From contig JALIZF010001486.1 of the NCBI GenBank assembly GCA_029948255.1, positions 248,001-312,000 of the forward strand: a stretch of 64,000 nucleotides of DNA, given 5' to 3'. The stretch is from Telmatactis stephensoni (taxonomy: Eukaryota; Cnidaria; Anthozoa; Actiniaria; Isophelliidae). A model generated the notes under the pieces. That model was given only the letters and a program-made list of their open reading frames with translations. It had not been told where the DNA came from and ran no database searches. Position numbers and translations under genes: made by a program. Of the stretch, positions 22,301-33,400 are shown piece by piece (positions within the stretch are counted from its first letter, which is position 1; every line of letters starts with the position of its first letter).

Positions 22301-25300
22301 GGTACAGTCAGGGCAGAGTCATGTCATCACCAATGCAAGTCACAAACTTCCAAATTTTTAATTCACGCCTGATAACATTTCATCAAAACAATAACACCTA
22401 ATCATTAGTCTAATTGCTTTTCGCATTAATTCTTTAATTCATTTGAATCATGAACAATGATCAAACTTCATGCAACTAAAGAAAAATCAGAATTTACGTC
22501 AGGCATCATAATCCTACATGAGGTATGCAAAGCATGCGCCTAAAGATTACACAAAAATTTACAAATATCGATTGCATACTTTAGAATGCCATGAAAACAC
22601 AAGTTTATTCTCGATTGGTTGCCGAGCAAATGACGTGTTAGTTGCTGATTGGTCGAAAAACGGATATCTTTCTTATATATATCTCGATCACCCCATAACA
22701 CGTGCTTTCATAAAGTTGAAGTCAATTGCTGATGTTAATCTAAGGCCGTCAACTCAAGGCAGTTTTGCCAGACTCACTAAACTAACTGACTATAACTCAA
22801 TAATGGCCACAACCTTGAAATTGTGCACAAAGGTAACATAGAAAACTTTTTATGGGATACTCTAATACCTGTTTGCCTGTAACAGATGATGCCAGATGCT
22901 GTCGGAATGGCTTGACTCCTGAAGCAGAAGGCCGCTTCTTTAATATGTAGTTACTCTTTTGTCGAGCAATGCCATTGGGGTTTTTACCATTATAACTGAC
23001 AAGAAAACAAGAGAAAACAAGGCTTAATGGATTAATCAATAACTTTAGTGGATTAATTTGTATATTACATGGTTCATTGAGAAAATTATAACTAAAGGCA
23101 GTAATCATGGCTGAGCTTTATCGTTATGTTTGGCGGGTTTTGTAACGACTTCTTCATGACAAGACTGGCTGCGGACTGAGTCAACAGGGAGCTATTACAT
23201 TTATTAATAGTTTACAACAGGCCTTGAATGTAAAGGAAAACTGAATGTAGAGATATCCTGCTGAGAAGGAAAGTCTGGAAAAGGTAAGGAGATTAAAATA
23301 GTGGCACTATTACTCACCCAAGCACAACAAGCATGCCGTAGATCGTTTGAGAAGCAGTACAGACATCGTTTTGTGTTGCTGAAGATATTTCGGAAATCTG
23401 TGTTGTTTTTAAGTCTGTTTCTTGGCATAGCCTTTTAGGATCTGGTCCAGCAACAGCTACAGATATAGGGTTGGAAGTTTTACCCTCAGTTCTGTGAAAA
23501 AGAAAACCACAATTGCCATGAGGACGGCAGAATTTAATTATCTCTAGAACGCTACAAACGTATTGAATGAATTTCAATAGATCATATATACTGAGTCACA
23601 TACAATCATGTTTCATGAAAAAATGTTACTTAGAAAAGGAGTTTATTGAAAAGAAACATGTTGGAGTTCACTTGTTTTTAAGTATCTACACATAACAGAG
23701 ACCACTTTGTTCACATTTAGAGTGGGCCTAAAAACAGACTTCCTCTTTCCTTATGGTAATTATAGCTGAGGTTTGCATACCGATATTCAAGAGGATGGAA
23801 CACGTGTACTACCAAGCATAAATGATCAACTTCGCAGTTTTTCATCATGTGAGACTAAATGTGTATAGTAAGATTAGAGGAACAAAATTACTGTTTGACA
23901 ATCTAATATCACTTTGAAAGAAATGACTTGTACTTTGAATAGAATCAACTTCATTTAAAAGCTTAACTTTTAATTATGTAGTTGGTTATGAATTGAGTAT
24001 ATCAACCTTGATCACAATTTATTATTAGGCTAGGTTATCTGATTCCAGTTATTTGGGAAAAAGAACATTTTTTCATGCTTTGAGACTTCAAGTTTTAAAT
24101 CCTTTGTCTCAAATACATACAGATAAATACTGTCAAACTCCCCACACGTAATGACTTCCGCTTAACAATCTATAAATAACATCAATATAAATTATCATTA
24201 ATGCATTTCCATTTTCTTTCAAGACACAATTTATAAAATGGCTGTTAACAGTCATTTTATAAATTGTGTCTTGAATGCAAATCTTTTCTTATTACAATCC
24301 TTTAGACCTCGTTCATCGTTAAACAATGATGCCCTTGACTGAGGCGGACAGGAGCTGGTACCTTGTGGTTTGAAATTTTAAATAAAAATGTCAATTAAAT
24401 TAGTACGTAATAAAAATTAAAGACAAAAAATATTGTTTCAAAAAAACCTCATTTTCATGATAATTTACAAGTCACTAACATAATTTATGAATATGAAGAA
24501 GCCAGCTTTTTTGCTTGTAAAAATCATACACCTTCAACATGTTCTGAGACATGTCTAAGCTAGCCTAAGGACACGTGACAGCTAGTTGTAATAAAAGAGT
24601 AAAAAATTGGAAAACAGCCAGTAGAAAACATTAAACAATTAGTCAGCGCACCTCGTAAAACCACAAATCTTTGGAATTAGAATTTAAGGGGCTTAATTGA
24701 GCTGTACTACCAGTCACAGAAATCACCAAAAATGTAAACATCTTATATGGTACACAATTTCACAATTGTGTCAGCCAGTCATGCAGGCACTGTCAAATAT
24801 TAGGTGACACCTCTGCAAGAGTTAGTGTCCTCGAATTTTTCATGAACTGTTGTTTGTATTCAGTATTCAATATTCGATCTTGAATGGCAATGGATGGGAT
24901 TAATGTTTAATGTTCATCCTCGAGGTATTCCATGCGGCTTTTGTGGAATTTGATTGATTTCTGTATAGCAGCTCTGTAACGTCATAACGCAATTAACTAG
25001 TCTAGTATTATTTAGCTAGTTATTTTTTGAGGCACAATACCAAAATTTTGTACTTTCACTATTCGTTGTAATAATAGTCCTAACCTTATTAAAGCAACCG
25101 CCATTACGGACAAAAATTCAATTATTTTGAATTTCAATAAAGAAAAGTAGGGCGCAGTGTTGATGTTTTATTTACACCATTTGGACCACAAATTTTAAAG
25201 ACTGAGTTGGGAGAAGACGAGGAAAGGAAAACTTTCGACGAATGTAGAGATGATGAAAGGGAGTCCTCACAAGCGTCCCACTCTTTTCACGGGATAAATG

Positions 25301-25455
25301 AAAACCTATGTTTACCCAACAAACTACCTTTATCATTATAAGTCTTAATACATACCACAAACGATTTTTTTGTTAAAAGCACACACAAACGCGTCCATGA
25401 TCTGATTCTAGTCAAAGTGCGACGAATAAACTGCAGATTCTACTTACCCTGGCAT
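16367..25455 (-). CDS. PELI: Pellino E3 ubiquitin ligase
   Basis: Pellino family RING-like E3 that ubiquitinates IRAK-type kinases in Toll/IL-1 receptor signalling (known function of the family). Eleven minus-strand exons: 25455-25448, 23491-23318, 22995-22869, 21284-21183, 20263-20063, 19933-19751, 19449-19351, 18670-18572, 17969-17844, 17279-17164, 16490-16367. All phases agree, giving 452 residues against about 420 in vertebrates; the extra length is an unconserved N-terminal 60. The FHA-like substrate domain spans about residues 55-310 (YNGKNPNG, SVSYTMERGQSVVVEY, STISRYACRI, NIFLGEKAAKW, DGLTTNGIL, GIWREVSVCGN, DGSLIDLCGA). The C-terminal RING-like part has CPVG, KCGHVHGFHDW, CPIC, PCGHVCSE and CPFC in order. 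Exon 1 codes only MPG. The gene precedes FKBP3 on the same strand. Confidence 0.95.
17405..17800. repeat. Dispersed repeat with CCCTAAAAGGTATGC motifs (Pellino intron)
   Basis: Several copies of ACCCTAAAAGGTATGC and CTAAAAGGTACG at irregular spacing, flanked by GGCTCAAAAAAGGGCTCA and GACCCAAAAAGGGCCG. Related to the repeats at 5318-5588 and 20380-20745. Confidence 0.55.
18872..19036. mobile_element. Decayed copy of MITE family 1
   Basis: Ends with GGTGCCATTTTCACAGTCAT followed by ACAAAAT, the diverged terminal repeat of family 1. The left end, from about 18883, is more worn. Lies in a Pellino intron. Confidence 0.55.
19068..19262. mobile_element. Foldback element with AGTTCCAGAAAATAT termini
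   Basis: Left end TAGCTCCAGAAAATATCTGT, right end AGATATTTTCTGGAACTACA. The interior contains ACAAATTCTGCAATTTTGTT and CTTTCTCGGATC. A second member, split by a SINE, is at 21738-22253. Confidence 0.75.
20380..20745. repeat. Dispersed repeat, inverted relative of 5318-5588
   Basis: Starts GGACTCCATTGTAAAAC and continues with CCCCTAAAAGATACCAGAAG, GGGCGTGGCTGGACG and CCCCTAAGAGATAC motifs, ending AGTGGAGTCCCCCCCC. Sits in a Pellino intron. Confidence 0.65.
21738..22253. mobile_element. AGTTCCAGAAAATAT foldback element split by a tRNA-like SINE
   Basis: The left end GTAGTTCCAGAAAATATTTA is at about 21738 and the right end ATATTTTCTGGAACTATACA finishes near 22253. Compared with the intact copy at 19068-19262, the left and right parts are separated by extra sequence that includes a tRNA-like segment at about 21785-21865. 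Confidence 0.65.
21785..21960 (+). mobile_element. tRNA-derived SINE, family B
   Basis: Plus strand has an A-box-like GGTTGAGTGGTTAGAGCG (about 21799-21815) and a B-box-like GTTGTCCCGAGTTCAAGTCC (about 21832-21851) at tRNA-like spacing, followed by a non-tRNA tail. Different from family A at 10849 and 32470. Inserted inside an older foldback element. Confidence 0.7.
24218..24275. repeat. Near-perfect 58-bp palindrome in Pellino intron
   Basis: TTCAAGACACAATTTATAAA continues to ATG and is mirrored exactly by CAT..TTTATAAATTGTGTCTTGAA. The centre CTGTTAACAG is itself palindromic, leaving one G/T wobble. No flanking repeat family is recognised. Confidence 0.85.
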
Positions 25456-26244
25456 TGCAGAGTTCTTCAACGATATTATCTTTTAGTGCAAATATTTTTT
25501 CATTTATTCAGAGCGTTTTGAATGCGGTTTCTCCGAAATACCATTCATATTGTCGTTGTGACGTCCTCCATTGGCCTCAAAGACATGTTTGTGCACGTCT
25601 AGTTTACCCATTCACAACGTTGAGCAATTTACTAAGCAGGGGTAGGGTGGTGGCATCTTTTTTTAGATTTAGCTTTCTCCATTAAAACATGAAGAACCGT
25701 CTCCTCTTCAATTGTTAAAAAGACAACGTTTTAGTTGCAAAACGCTTTTTGAGGGTTTAAACATGAAGTTTTTCATAATAAATTAAATTTGTAGAGCAGT
25801 GGTAAAAAACTACCGACTCCTCCCCAGTGGGTACAACCACAACCACAGCAAGCCCAACACAATGATTTTTTTGAACTTTCATAATAGAGGAAAGAACATC
25901 AATATAAAACCGTCAAAGTATTTATGGCATTTTTGAATATGCTAGTTGTTAAAATGAAGGTTTAAAAAAAACAAATTCTAGAATTGCAGGAGTTATATTG
26001 AAAAGGTCTAAAATGGGGGAATCCGTGCTTAACAAGACTGAAAGGGAATTTTGGGATCTTTCAGCAAATGAAAAAGAAAAAATGAAATTTATAACAAATT
26101 ATAAAGAATAAAAATAACATTGAATTTCTTTAATTGAAGTCAACTTGCAACTATGTACAAATTTATTACAATTTCACAAATACAACAATGACAAAATAAC
26201 AACCAATTTATGTTCACAATTTTTCTAAAAGTGAATGGAAGCAT
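25456..26244. promoter_or_regulatory. Intergenic region between Pellino 5' end and FKBP3 3' end
   Basis: About 790 bp. It must hold the Pellino 5'UTR and promoter and the FKBP3 3'UTR. GC rises near 25550-25610 (GACGTCCTCCATTGGCC), which includes a CRE-like TGACGTC and a CCAAT box on the minus strand. No TATA is obvious. Function is inferred from position. Confidence 0.35.
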
Positions 26245-28586
26245 TTAGTCAGCAATACTGACAAGTTCCACTTCAAAAATGAGCTTTGCAAATGGTGGAA
26301 TCCTGAAACAATAAATAACAAAAGATTGTGAAAACTGCTTCCTGATCACTCATTTCTCACTTCCAAAAAATTACCCCTGCATGCAGGGAACTTTGTCTCT
26401 TAGAACTTGATCCCGAAGTAAATTTTTCTCTCATTTCTGATTGGTTGATCTGATCAGGTTGACCAATCAGTATCCAGAAAAATTACCATAACCAAATTTT
26501 TACTTCCGCACAAGTTCTAACAGACATTACGTTCCTGGGGGTAATTTTTCTTAGAGAGGGAAACAAGCTGAAGAATAATACCCTTGTATTGTCAAGGTGC
26601 ACAATGTACACAAATGTAGAAACTTTATGCAAATTAATGCAAATTGTGCACCTCATTCAAATGGTTAGACTTTACACCATCTTGGATTATTAGGACCTTA
26701 AACTGAAGTCTGGCCAGTTCTAAGAAAACCTGGCATTACTCAAGAAAACACCTTCAGTTCATGCCTCAGTGCATGTTCTCTTGTTTAATTACTCTGGACA
26801 ATAAGCCCGGTGGGGGGGGGGGGGGACTCCCCTATATTTGCTATACGGATACGTGCCGCCAAACAGGGTAGGGTTTTCAGCGATTTTACTCGGGAACATG
26901 GTATATAAAAATCGTAATTACTCTCTGAAACAGGGTATCTATTCAACAAAGATGCATGCACCATTGCACACAATAAATGTATAGCGGAGAATACACAGTT
27001 AATGATTTCTGGTGGTCAATGAAATAACTAGTAAGTTATTCTTTGTTTTCTTTAGGGAGGGGTGGGGTGTGTGCCAGGTTTCATATTTTGGAACAAGAAA
27101 GACCATTGAGACCATTCTGACACCATTTGAGAAACCTGCAAACATCTCTGCCTGCTGCTGTATTATCCAGGATGTCTCAATGTTTTGTTGTTTTGAAAAG
27201 TTGCATATTTTCAATATACCTACCCATGGTCAGGCAGTCCCTTCCTGCCATAGGCCCACTCTGGTTCAATGTGCAGCTCTGCTTTCTCCCCTTTACTCAT
27301 GGTCAGTAATGCTTCATCCCACTATTTAATCATTTAAAGTATCGTTAATACAATCACAACTGACTGGCAATGTTCAAACTACTTTTGTGTTAATCTGCTG
27401 AATAAGCTTTCTAGGGGAATCCAAGGTGTTCAATTAAATACTCTTACTTACATACCTGGTAGTCCTGATGCAGCAGCATTTTAAGGGATCTAAGCCAATT
27501 TTAATCCTTCAAAAACTAGTGACAGATATTGGCTTTTTTTAACACTCTGGGAATGTCTACTCCCTGGCTCATTACTTAAAAATAACTATTCTTTCAAAGT
27601 AAACTGTCTACTAGAATTCATTTTAACCCTAGTTATCTATAGCTACACTCCTCTTTTTGATGGATGGAGTGACTTTGCATCTATTCCAAAAAGGTTAAGG
27701 CCTAGTTTTCTTGAGTGGTGGAAGCAGAAGTGGAAGCAACATACACAGACTTAGTGTTGCATTTCTCACCTAGGTGTGAGAGAAGACAATAAAAGTGTGT
27801 TACTGAGTCTGCATATGATGCTTCTTCTTCTGCTTTCAGTGCTCTTGAAAACCAGGCTCAAAACTGCAACAGCACTGCAATACTTACCCCTCTAATGACT
27901 TTTCCAGTACCAACAGGGAAAATGAGGGGCTTTATCTCTCCTTTCTTGTTCTTTCTGGCAGAGGCTTATGAAAGGGAAAAAAGGAAAAAGGAGAAGGAAA
28001 ATGAAAATGAATGAAACTTAAAATTGGAAAAATGAAGCAAGTTCCAAAGAAAAATTTCATCAAATACTGACCATGTCTGGTGATGGGTTGGGTTGGGGGA
28101 GGCGAGGAAATAATTCAATTTTATAACAATTGAATATATAATAAATATAAATTTAATTTGGAAATAATTGAATTTATTGATCATTTGAACTATTTAATTT
28201 TTTAACTCATCAGCAGTGATGAGGTTGGGCTTGGATGCAACAGAGATGCTACGTGGGACACGCCTGTCCCTGGTGACATGCCTTAATCTTAACTTTGCCT
28301 AAATTTTATTTAACCACATCATTCATTGTCTTTACAGCAAAAATTTATGTTGATGTAGATATTTATAGCTTTACTAGGTCATGCATTTGCATATTATAGA
28401 CCAGCATGCTACTAAGCATGAGTAAATAACTATATGATTGATCAACTAATTTATAAATTGATTGATTGATTGACTGACTGATTGATTGCAGCATACCGGT
28501 AGTTATAATTGATTGATTGACTAATTGATTGCAGATTAACTAATCATTAATCAATCAATCTATCAATCAGTCAGTCAATCAGTCAG

Positions 28587-28641
<55 letters not shown>

Positions 28642-28642
28642 G

Positions 28643-28692
<50 letters not shown>

Positions 28693-30221
28693 TTTTACCT
28701 GAGCAGTTAGTATCAAAAATAGTTCCATCTTCCAGCTTGCCAGTGTACAGACATGAAACCTTGTCATTTTTAGAGGGAAATGATTTCTTGTCTCCTGGTT
28801 TCAAGATTATTTTCTTGTATTTTGGTTCCTAAAAGTCAGTTACAAATACTTTTAATAACTCATTCAACCAAAGTCTAATGAACTACAAGAACTTTGATAA
28901 CAACAGTCATGCCCATCTCCAGAAAGGCAGCACAACAAATGTATATTTTGATGGATCACCCTCTTTCTCTCATTCCCATTTCCATTTGACTCTCCAAATG
29001 ACATTCAACAAAATTCTTCCATTTCACAATAGATTTATAACAAACCTCTTTAGCATGAGCAAGTTCTTCTTCTTTTGCAGCAGCTTTTTTCTCTTCTGCC
29101 AATGCTACAGCTGCTGTTTTCCTATTCAGCTGATCTATCTGGAGCTGTTCTTCCAAGCTTACCGCACCTTCTTCCTTGAAGGCTTTCTTCTCAAAAAAGC
29201 TGTTGTATGCTGCAATCAGGTGATCCTTCTTACTTGTTTTGGCAATGTTATTAAGCTTTCCATTCAACTTCATTTCTTTAAGAAACTGTAACAAAGCAAT
29301 CCAAAACGAATAATACTAGACTGTCAATGATATACCTAAGGAGGGAGGGGTCTGTCAATGATATACTTAATGGGGGAGGGACGGCTAATGAAAATTGTCC
29401 CATGTTTGAAATTTTAACAAGAGCTTGGCTTCAAGGGGAGGTAGGTTGAAAGAACAATCCTCAGTTTCCTTTCTCTCTCTCTCTTTCAAAGACATTGTAT
29501 GTCTTTTTTCTTTCCTTCTTTTTTCTTTCCTTCATTTACTTTCATTTATTATTTATTCTTTCGCTCATTCTTCTCATTTTTTGAAAGGAAATACAAAACA
29601 TTTGTCAACTACAACAAGGAATTTCAAGTGTATTTGTATGTACAAATGCTTTTCAAAATTCTTATCAATTCCTGATAAAAAATTCAGTTTGTCCATTCAT
29701 TAAAAATTTTATGCATTCTCACACTACAAATTCTCGTGAACCTAAAAAACACATAAACACAAGTTCCAATGTCTTTGTTTGGTGCCTTCTTCATATTTTC
29801 TAGCAAAATATAGCAAGAGCATGGCGCGTTCCTGATTTGAGGTCGTCCAGTTCCAAATTTTGCATTTATTTTCCAAAATAATCAAAGCCTTAATTCAACT
29901 TCCTAACAAGTCACAGTTCGAAGTAACGTTTTATAGTAGTGAATATACAAAAACCTTACAATGAAACAATTCAACCTGAAATCAATTAAGCTTATCTGAA
30001 CTTTTAAAAGAATTCAAAAGCGCACGTGCAAGAAGAGAATTCAAAGCTCACGCCAACAATAATAATATTGGTTTAACTAAATCAATATTCATGCTTCATA
30101 GCTATGTTCCAACCTCAAAGGTTGCATTTTCTTGAAGAAATTTGATGATGTCCTTCTTGGACACTGCATCAGACTTTAGTTGTTCGTCCGTGTAACTTCT
30201 CGTTGGTTCCTGATCTGCCAT
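26245..30221 (-). CDS. FKBP3: FKBP3 (FKBP25), nuclear peptidyl-prolyl isomerase
   Basis: Nuclear FK506-binding proline isomerase; the vertebrate form binds nucleic acid and chromatin factors. Six minus-strand exons: 30221-30114, 29285-29046, 28828-28699, 27964-27888, 27321-27224, 26302-26245. They give 236 residues (human 224) with consistent phases. The N-terminal helical bundle typical of FKBP25 is clear: DEQLKSDAVSKKDIIKFLQE, then NNIAKTSKKDHLIAAYNSFF. An Ala/Glu/Lys-rich linker (about residues 75-116) follows, longer than in vertebrates. The FKBP domain (about 120-236) keeps the pocket residues: CLYTGKLEDGTIFDTN, KVIRGWDEALLTM, EWAYGRKG and IPPFAKLIFEVEL. The FKBP25-type basic loop is present (ARKNKKGEIKP). 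It is divergently paired with STYX across 202 bp. Confidence 0.95.
26366..26549. mobile_element. Foldback element in the last FKBP3 intron
   Basis: Left end AAAAAATTACCCCTGCATGC, right end complement GTTCCTGGGGGTAATTTTT. Inner complementary pairs GATTGGTTGATCTG / CAGGTTGACCAATC surround the centre. About 185 bp, non-coding. Confidence 0.7.
28546..28691. repeat. (TCAA)n microsatellite
   Basis: About 145 bp of nearly uninterrupted TCAA tetranucleotide, with scattered TCAG variants at the left. The preceding 90 bp carry complementary TTGA/TGAT runs, so the region can fold into a long hairpin. It ends only eight bases from the exon boundary at 28699, on the donor side of FKBP3 exon 3. Confidence 0.95.
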
Positions 30222-30423
30222 CTTGAAAACCTGAGAACGAGGTAGCAGCGCACCCGCGCCAACACCAAAAGGGGCTGGACACTACTAAGCAAAATGACAA
30301 CAAAATGGCGGATGAAAGGTGAAGACTGAAATTTCGTCGTAAACATGAGATAATTTGGCGATAGAAAGATCGTTTCTCTAGTCTGTGATATCAGAGAGGT
30401 TCTGTGTGAACTGCGTTTCATAC
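30222..30423. promoter_or_regulatory. Bidirectional promoter region FKBP3 / STYX
   Basis: Only 202 bp separate the FKBP3 start (minus) and the STYX start (plus). It contains GC-richer patches (GGTAGCAGCGCACCCGCGCC), ACAAAATGGCGG (a YY1-like AAnATGGCGG element) and no TATA box, as usual for shared housekeeping promoters. Bidirectionality is inferred from gene geometry. Confidence 0.6.
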
Positions 30424-33400
30424 ATGAAGTCTGCTACGAGTTTGTGTGAGCCGTTTGGGTTCCCAGAGATCCCGAACAAAGATGATGCTGTGGTAATGTT
30501 TATGGACTGTCACATTGTCTTCTTTCCTGTATTTATTTAATATGCTTAATCGTTGTTCCTTCTCCTTGATAAGTAATCCTTAACTGACTTCATCAGTTTA
30601 TACTTTAATGAGCGCAAATTAAGATTTCGCTAGAATAGCAAATACAGCTGTGCATGACAACACCAAATTAAAGCGCAAATATTTTGGAATAGTTTCTGGT
30701 CTTTGTTTATTATACATGAAGAACTACATTACATCCATTTAGGGTGACCAGAAAATTATTTTATCATAAATCTTTACTTAACTCTTACTGGAGGTATATA
30801 AAGGCAACAAGTATGCAATAAGACCATTCTGACCTGAATTCGCGTGACTACATTGTAACACAAAACAGTAGATTCAAGTTGAAGCTGGTGTGGATAAAAT
30901 ACAGGTGAAAGTATAGATTGATCTACCCCAGCCTCGACTTGAATCTATTGTTTCATGATCAGTCATGTGAATTTGGGAATGGTCTATAGGCCTTTTTTGG
31001 ATATACTGTATTGGGTGAGTGATCACGCACAGGGCAATTCAAAATGGGACTCTGGTCTATAATATTGGAGAAATAATTATTGTGGTTAGCATATTTCATT
31101 TCCCCTGACTGTTGACTTGACTTGACTCCATTATTGATATCACTATAGTAGGTTTAATATTTAACGTTAATTTAAATTTAACATTAATTTTTTAATTGTT
31201 CTTTGTTTTACAGGACTGGACATACTCAAAAAGAAGGGAAATGCAGGTTGAATTTCTTTGCTATAAAGCCTAAGCCTTTTTATGAGCGACATAAGTGGAA
31301 GCAAAAGCTATATACACAAACTTGGTATTGTATTCATCACAAATGTGAAGAAAAGAAAATAACTGCTAATGAGCAGTGCATTACCAAGTTTGTGTAGTTG
31401 CTTGATATGCATATGTTGCTCATAAAAGTCAGACTTTGGGGATTGATATTTGACTACATCTAGTTTTATATATGTATATTTCCATATTGTACATATTGAC
31501 CCAAAATCTGTTCTCTCATACATTTCCCTTCAGGAGATTGTGCCAAGAATTTTTCTAGGTCCATATTCCTCTGCTATGAAAAGCCAGGTAAATGTGTGTG
31601 TATTCATATTAGTTGTACTTGCTATTTGGGTTTGTTCCCACCTTGGTCCACACTATAGCAACACAAGTATTTATAAGCACTAGTAACATTAATAATGCAA
31701 TCTCAGAATTGTACTACTTATTTATAAGCGTTATAAATTCAATGAATTTGCAATGATATATTGCTTATGTTGTGTTTGTGTTGCAAAGGTAAAAACATTA
31801 GCACTGCTAATGAGCAGTAATTAATGTACGTTACCGAGTCTGTGTATGTTGCTTGTGCATATGCTTAGACATGCCACTAGTGGAACGACAAGCACTGACA
31901 ATGAAGCATACCTTACTGAGTCTGTGTATGTTGCTTGTGCTCATGCTTATGTCACTAGTGAAAAGACAAACACTGCTAACAGTGCTAACAGTGCATTACT
32001 TAGTCTGTGTATGTTGCTTGTACTTATAAAATGCTTGTGCTACTAGTATGAACCAATCCAACATTTGGTCTATAAAGTGAAAGGGGTTCAAGCATTAGAT
32101 TGACTTGAACTGTAAAAAATACATGTTCCTCACAATTGCATTACCAATCACTTTAAAGGCCCGGCCTTCTTTACCTCCCCCCCATCCCACTGGGATTTGG
32201 CAGTTGCTGACCATTGACATATATATCAGTTGCAGAATCTCAAAGCAAAGTCCATAACACACATAGTATGCATTAGACAAGATATAGAAGCCAACTTTAT
32301 AAAACCCAATTTTAGGAATGATTTCAGGTAAAAATATATGGATACATCCTTATATGAATATAAAAAATATATAAATACATGAGAATATAAGTAAAGGTAA
32401 AGAACTATATTTAATGCCGGGAGTTCCTTCAGCTAGAAGCTGGTCTCCCAGGAACCCGAAGTTATGCTTATTCTACCCCCTCTCTCCATCAGTGCTCCGT
32501 TTTATGGGTATTTAAAGCTACTTAAAGCTACATGGAAAGGAAAGAAGTCGAAACAAGGATGTGAGATCACTGAGGATCGAACTCAGGACCTCTTGCACCG
32601 AAAGCCGCGCACTAACCAACTGTACCACCCTTGCTCCTCAAGTATTGAAGTTCATGCAATTATCATAAAGAGTTATAAAACAGATGTGAATTTTATTGTT
32701 AGGTATTTAATATTGGATGTTGCTGATTTACCAACTGAAAACATTATAAGACATTTTCCTAAAGTAAGTTGTTATTCTTTTTAGGGCCTTTATAATTTAG
32801 ATGATGTACCTTCCTTCCCTGTACCCTTCTCAATTCAAATTCTAGTTATTAAAGCGACTTATTCAGCTGCTCCCTTTTGCTTAATGCCTATAGGCCATAT
32901 CATAATTAACTAAACCAGCATTTCCAAAGTTTAGATACTGAACTTTCCTTGTATTTCATACTTGCAACAATTTGGTATGACACATGGCTGGTTCCCAGGG
33001 CTATGCATGATCCATGAAAATTTTCCAGATTTTGCTGTGATTTTTTCGTGAATTGACTGAAAATTGAAGCATGATTTCAGTATCTCTGTCAAGTCTTATC
33101 TAATGATTCTAGGCCAGTCTCTTATTTGGAACACTGAGTTGTATTCATAAGACATGTATCAATAATTATTGATTGTGTGATTGACTATGATTGATTAATG
33201 AAATGTACTAAATTAATTGACTAATTGACAGGTAAATCATTTTGAAATAGCTTAGTAACATAAAATTTTTTTAATAAAACATTTTCTTTTCAGGTAAAAG
33301 CATTCATAGATGAATGTCTCTCCAGTGGAGGTACCATCTTTATCTACTTTGCATTAATTTTGCATTTTGCAATAAAATACATTTACTCCAAATTGTCAAT

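Noticed and set aside
22518..22841. 107-residue plus-strand frame inside the Pellino gene
   Set aside because: No recognisable domain, antisense in an intron, and no splice or composition signal.
28546..28691. CRISPR-like regular repeat array
   Set aside because: Simple TCAA microsatellite without spacers, in a eukaryotic genome.
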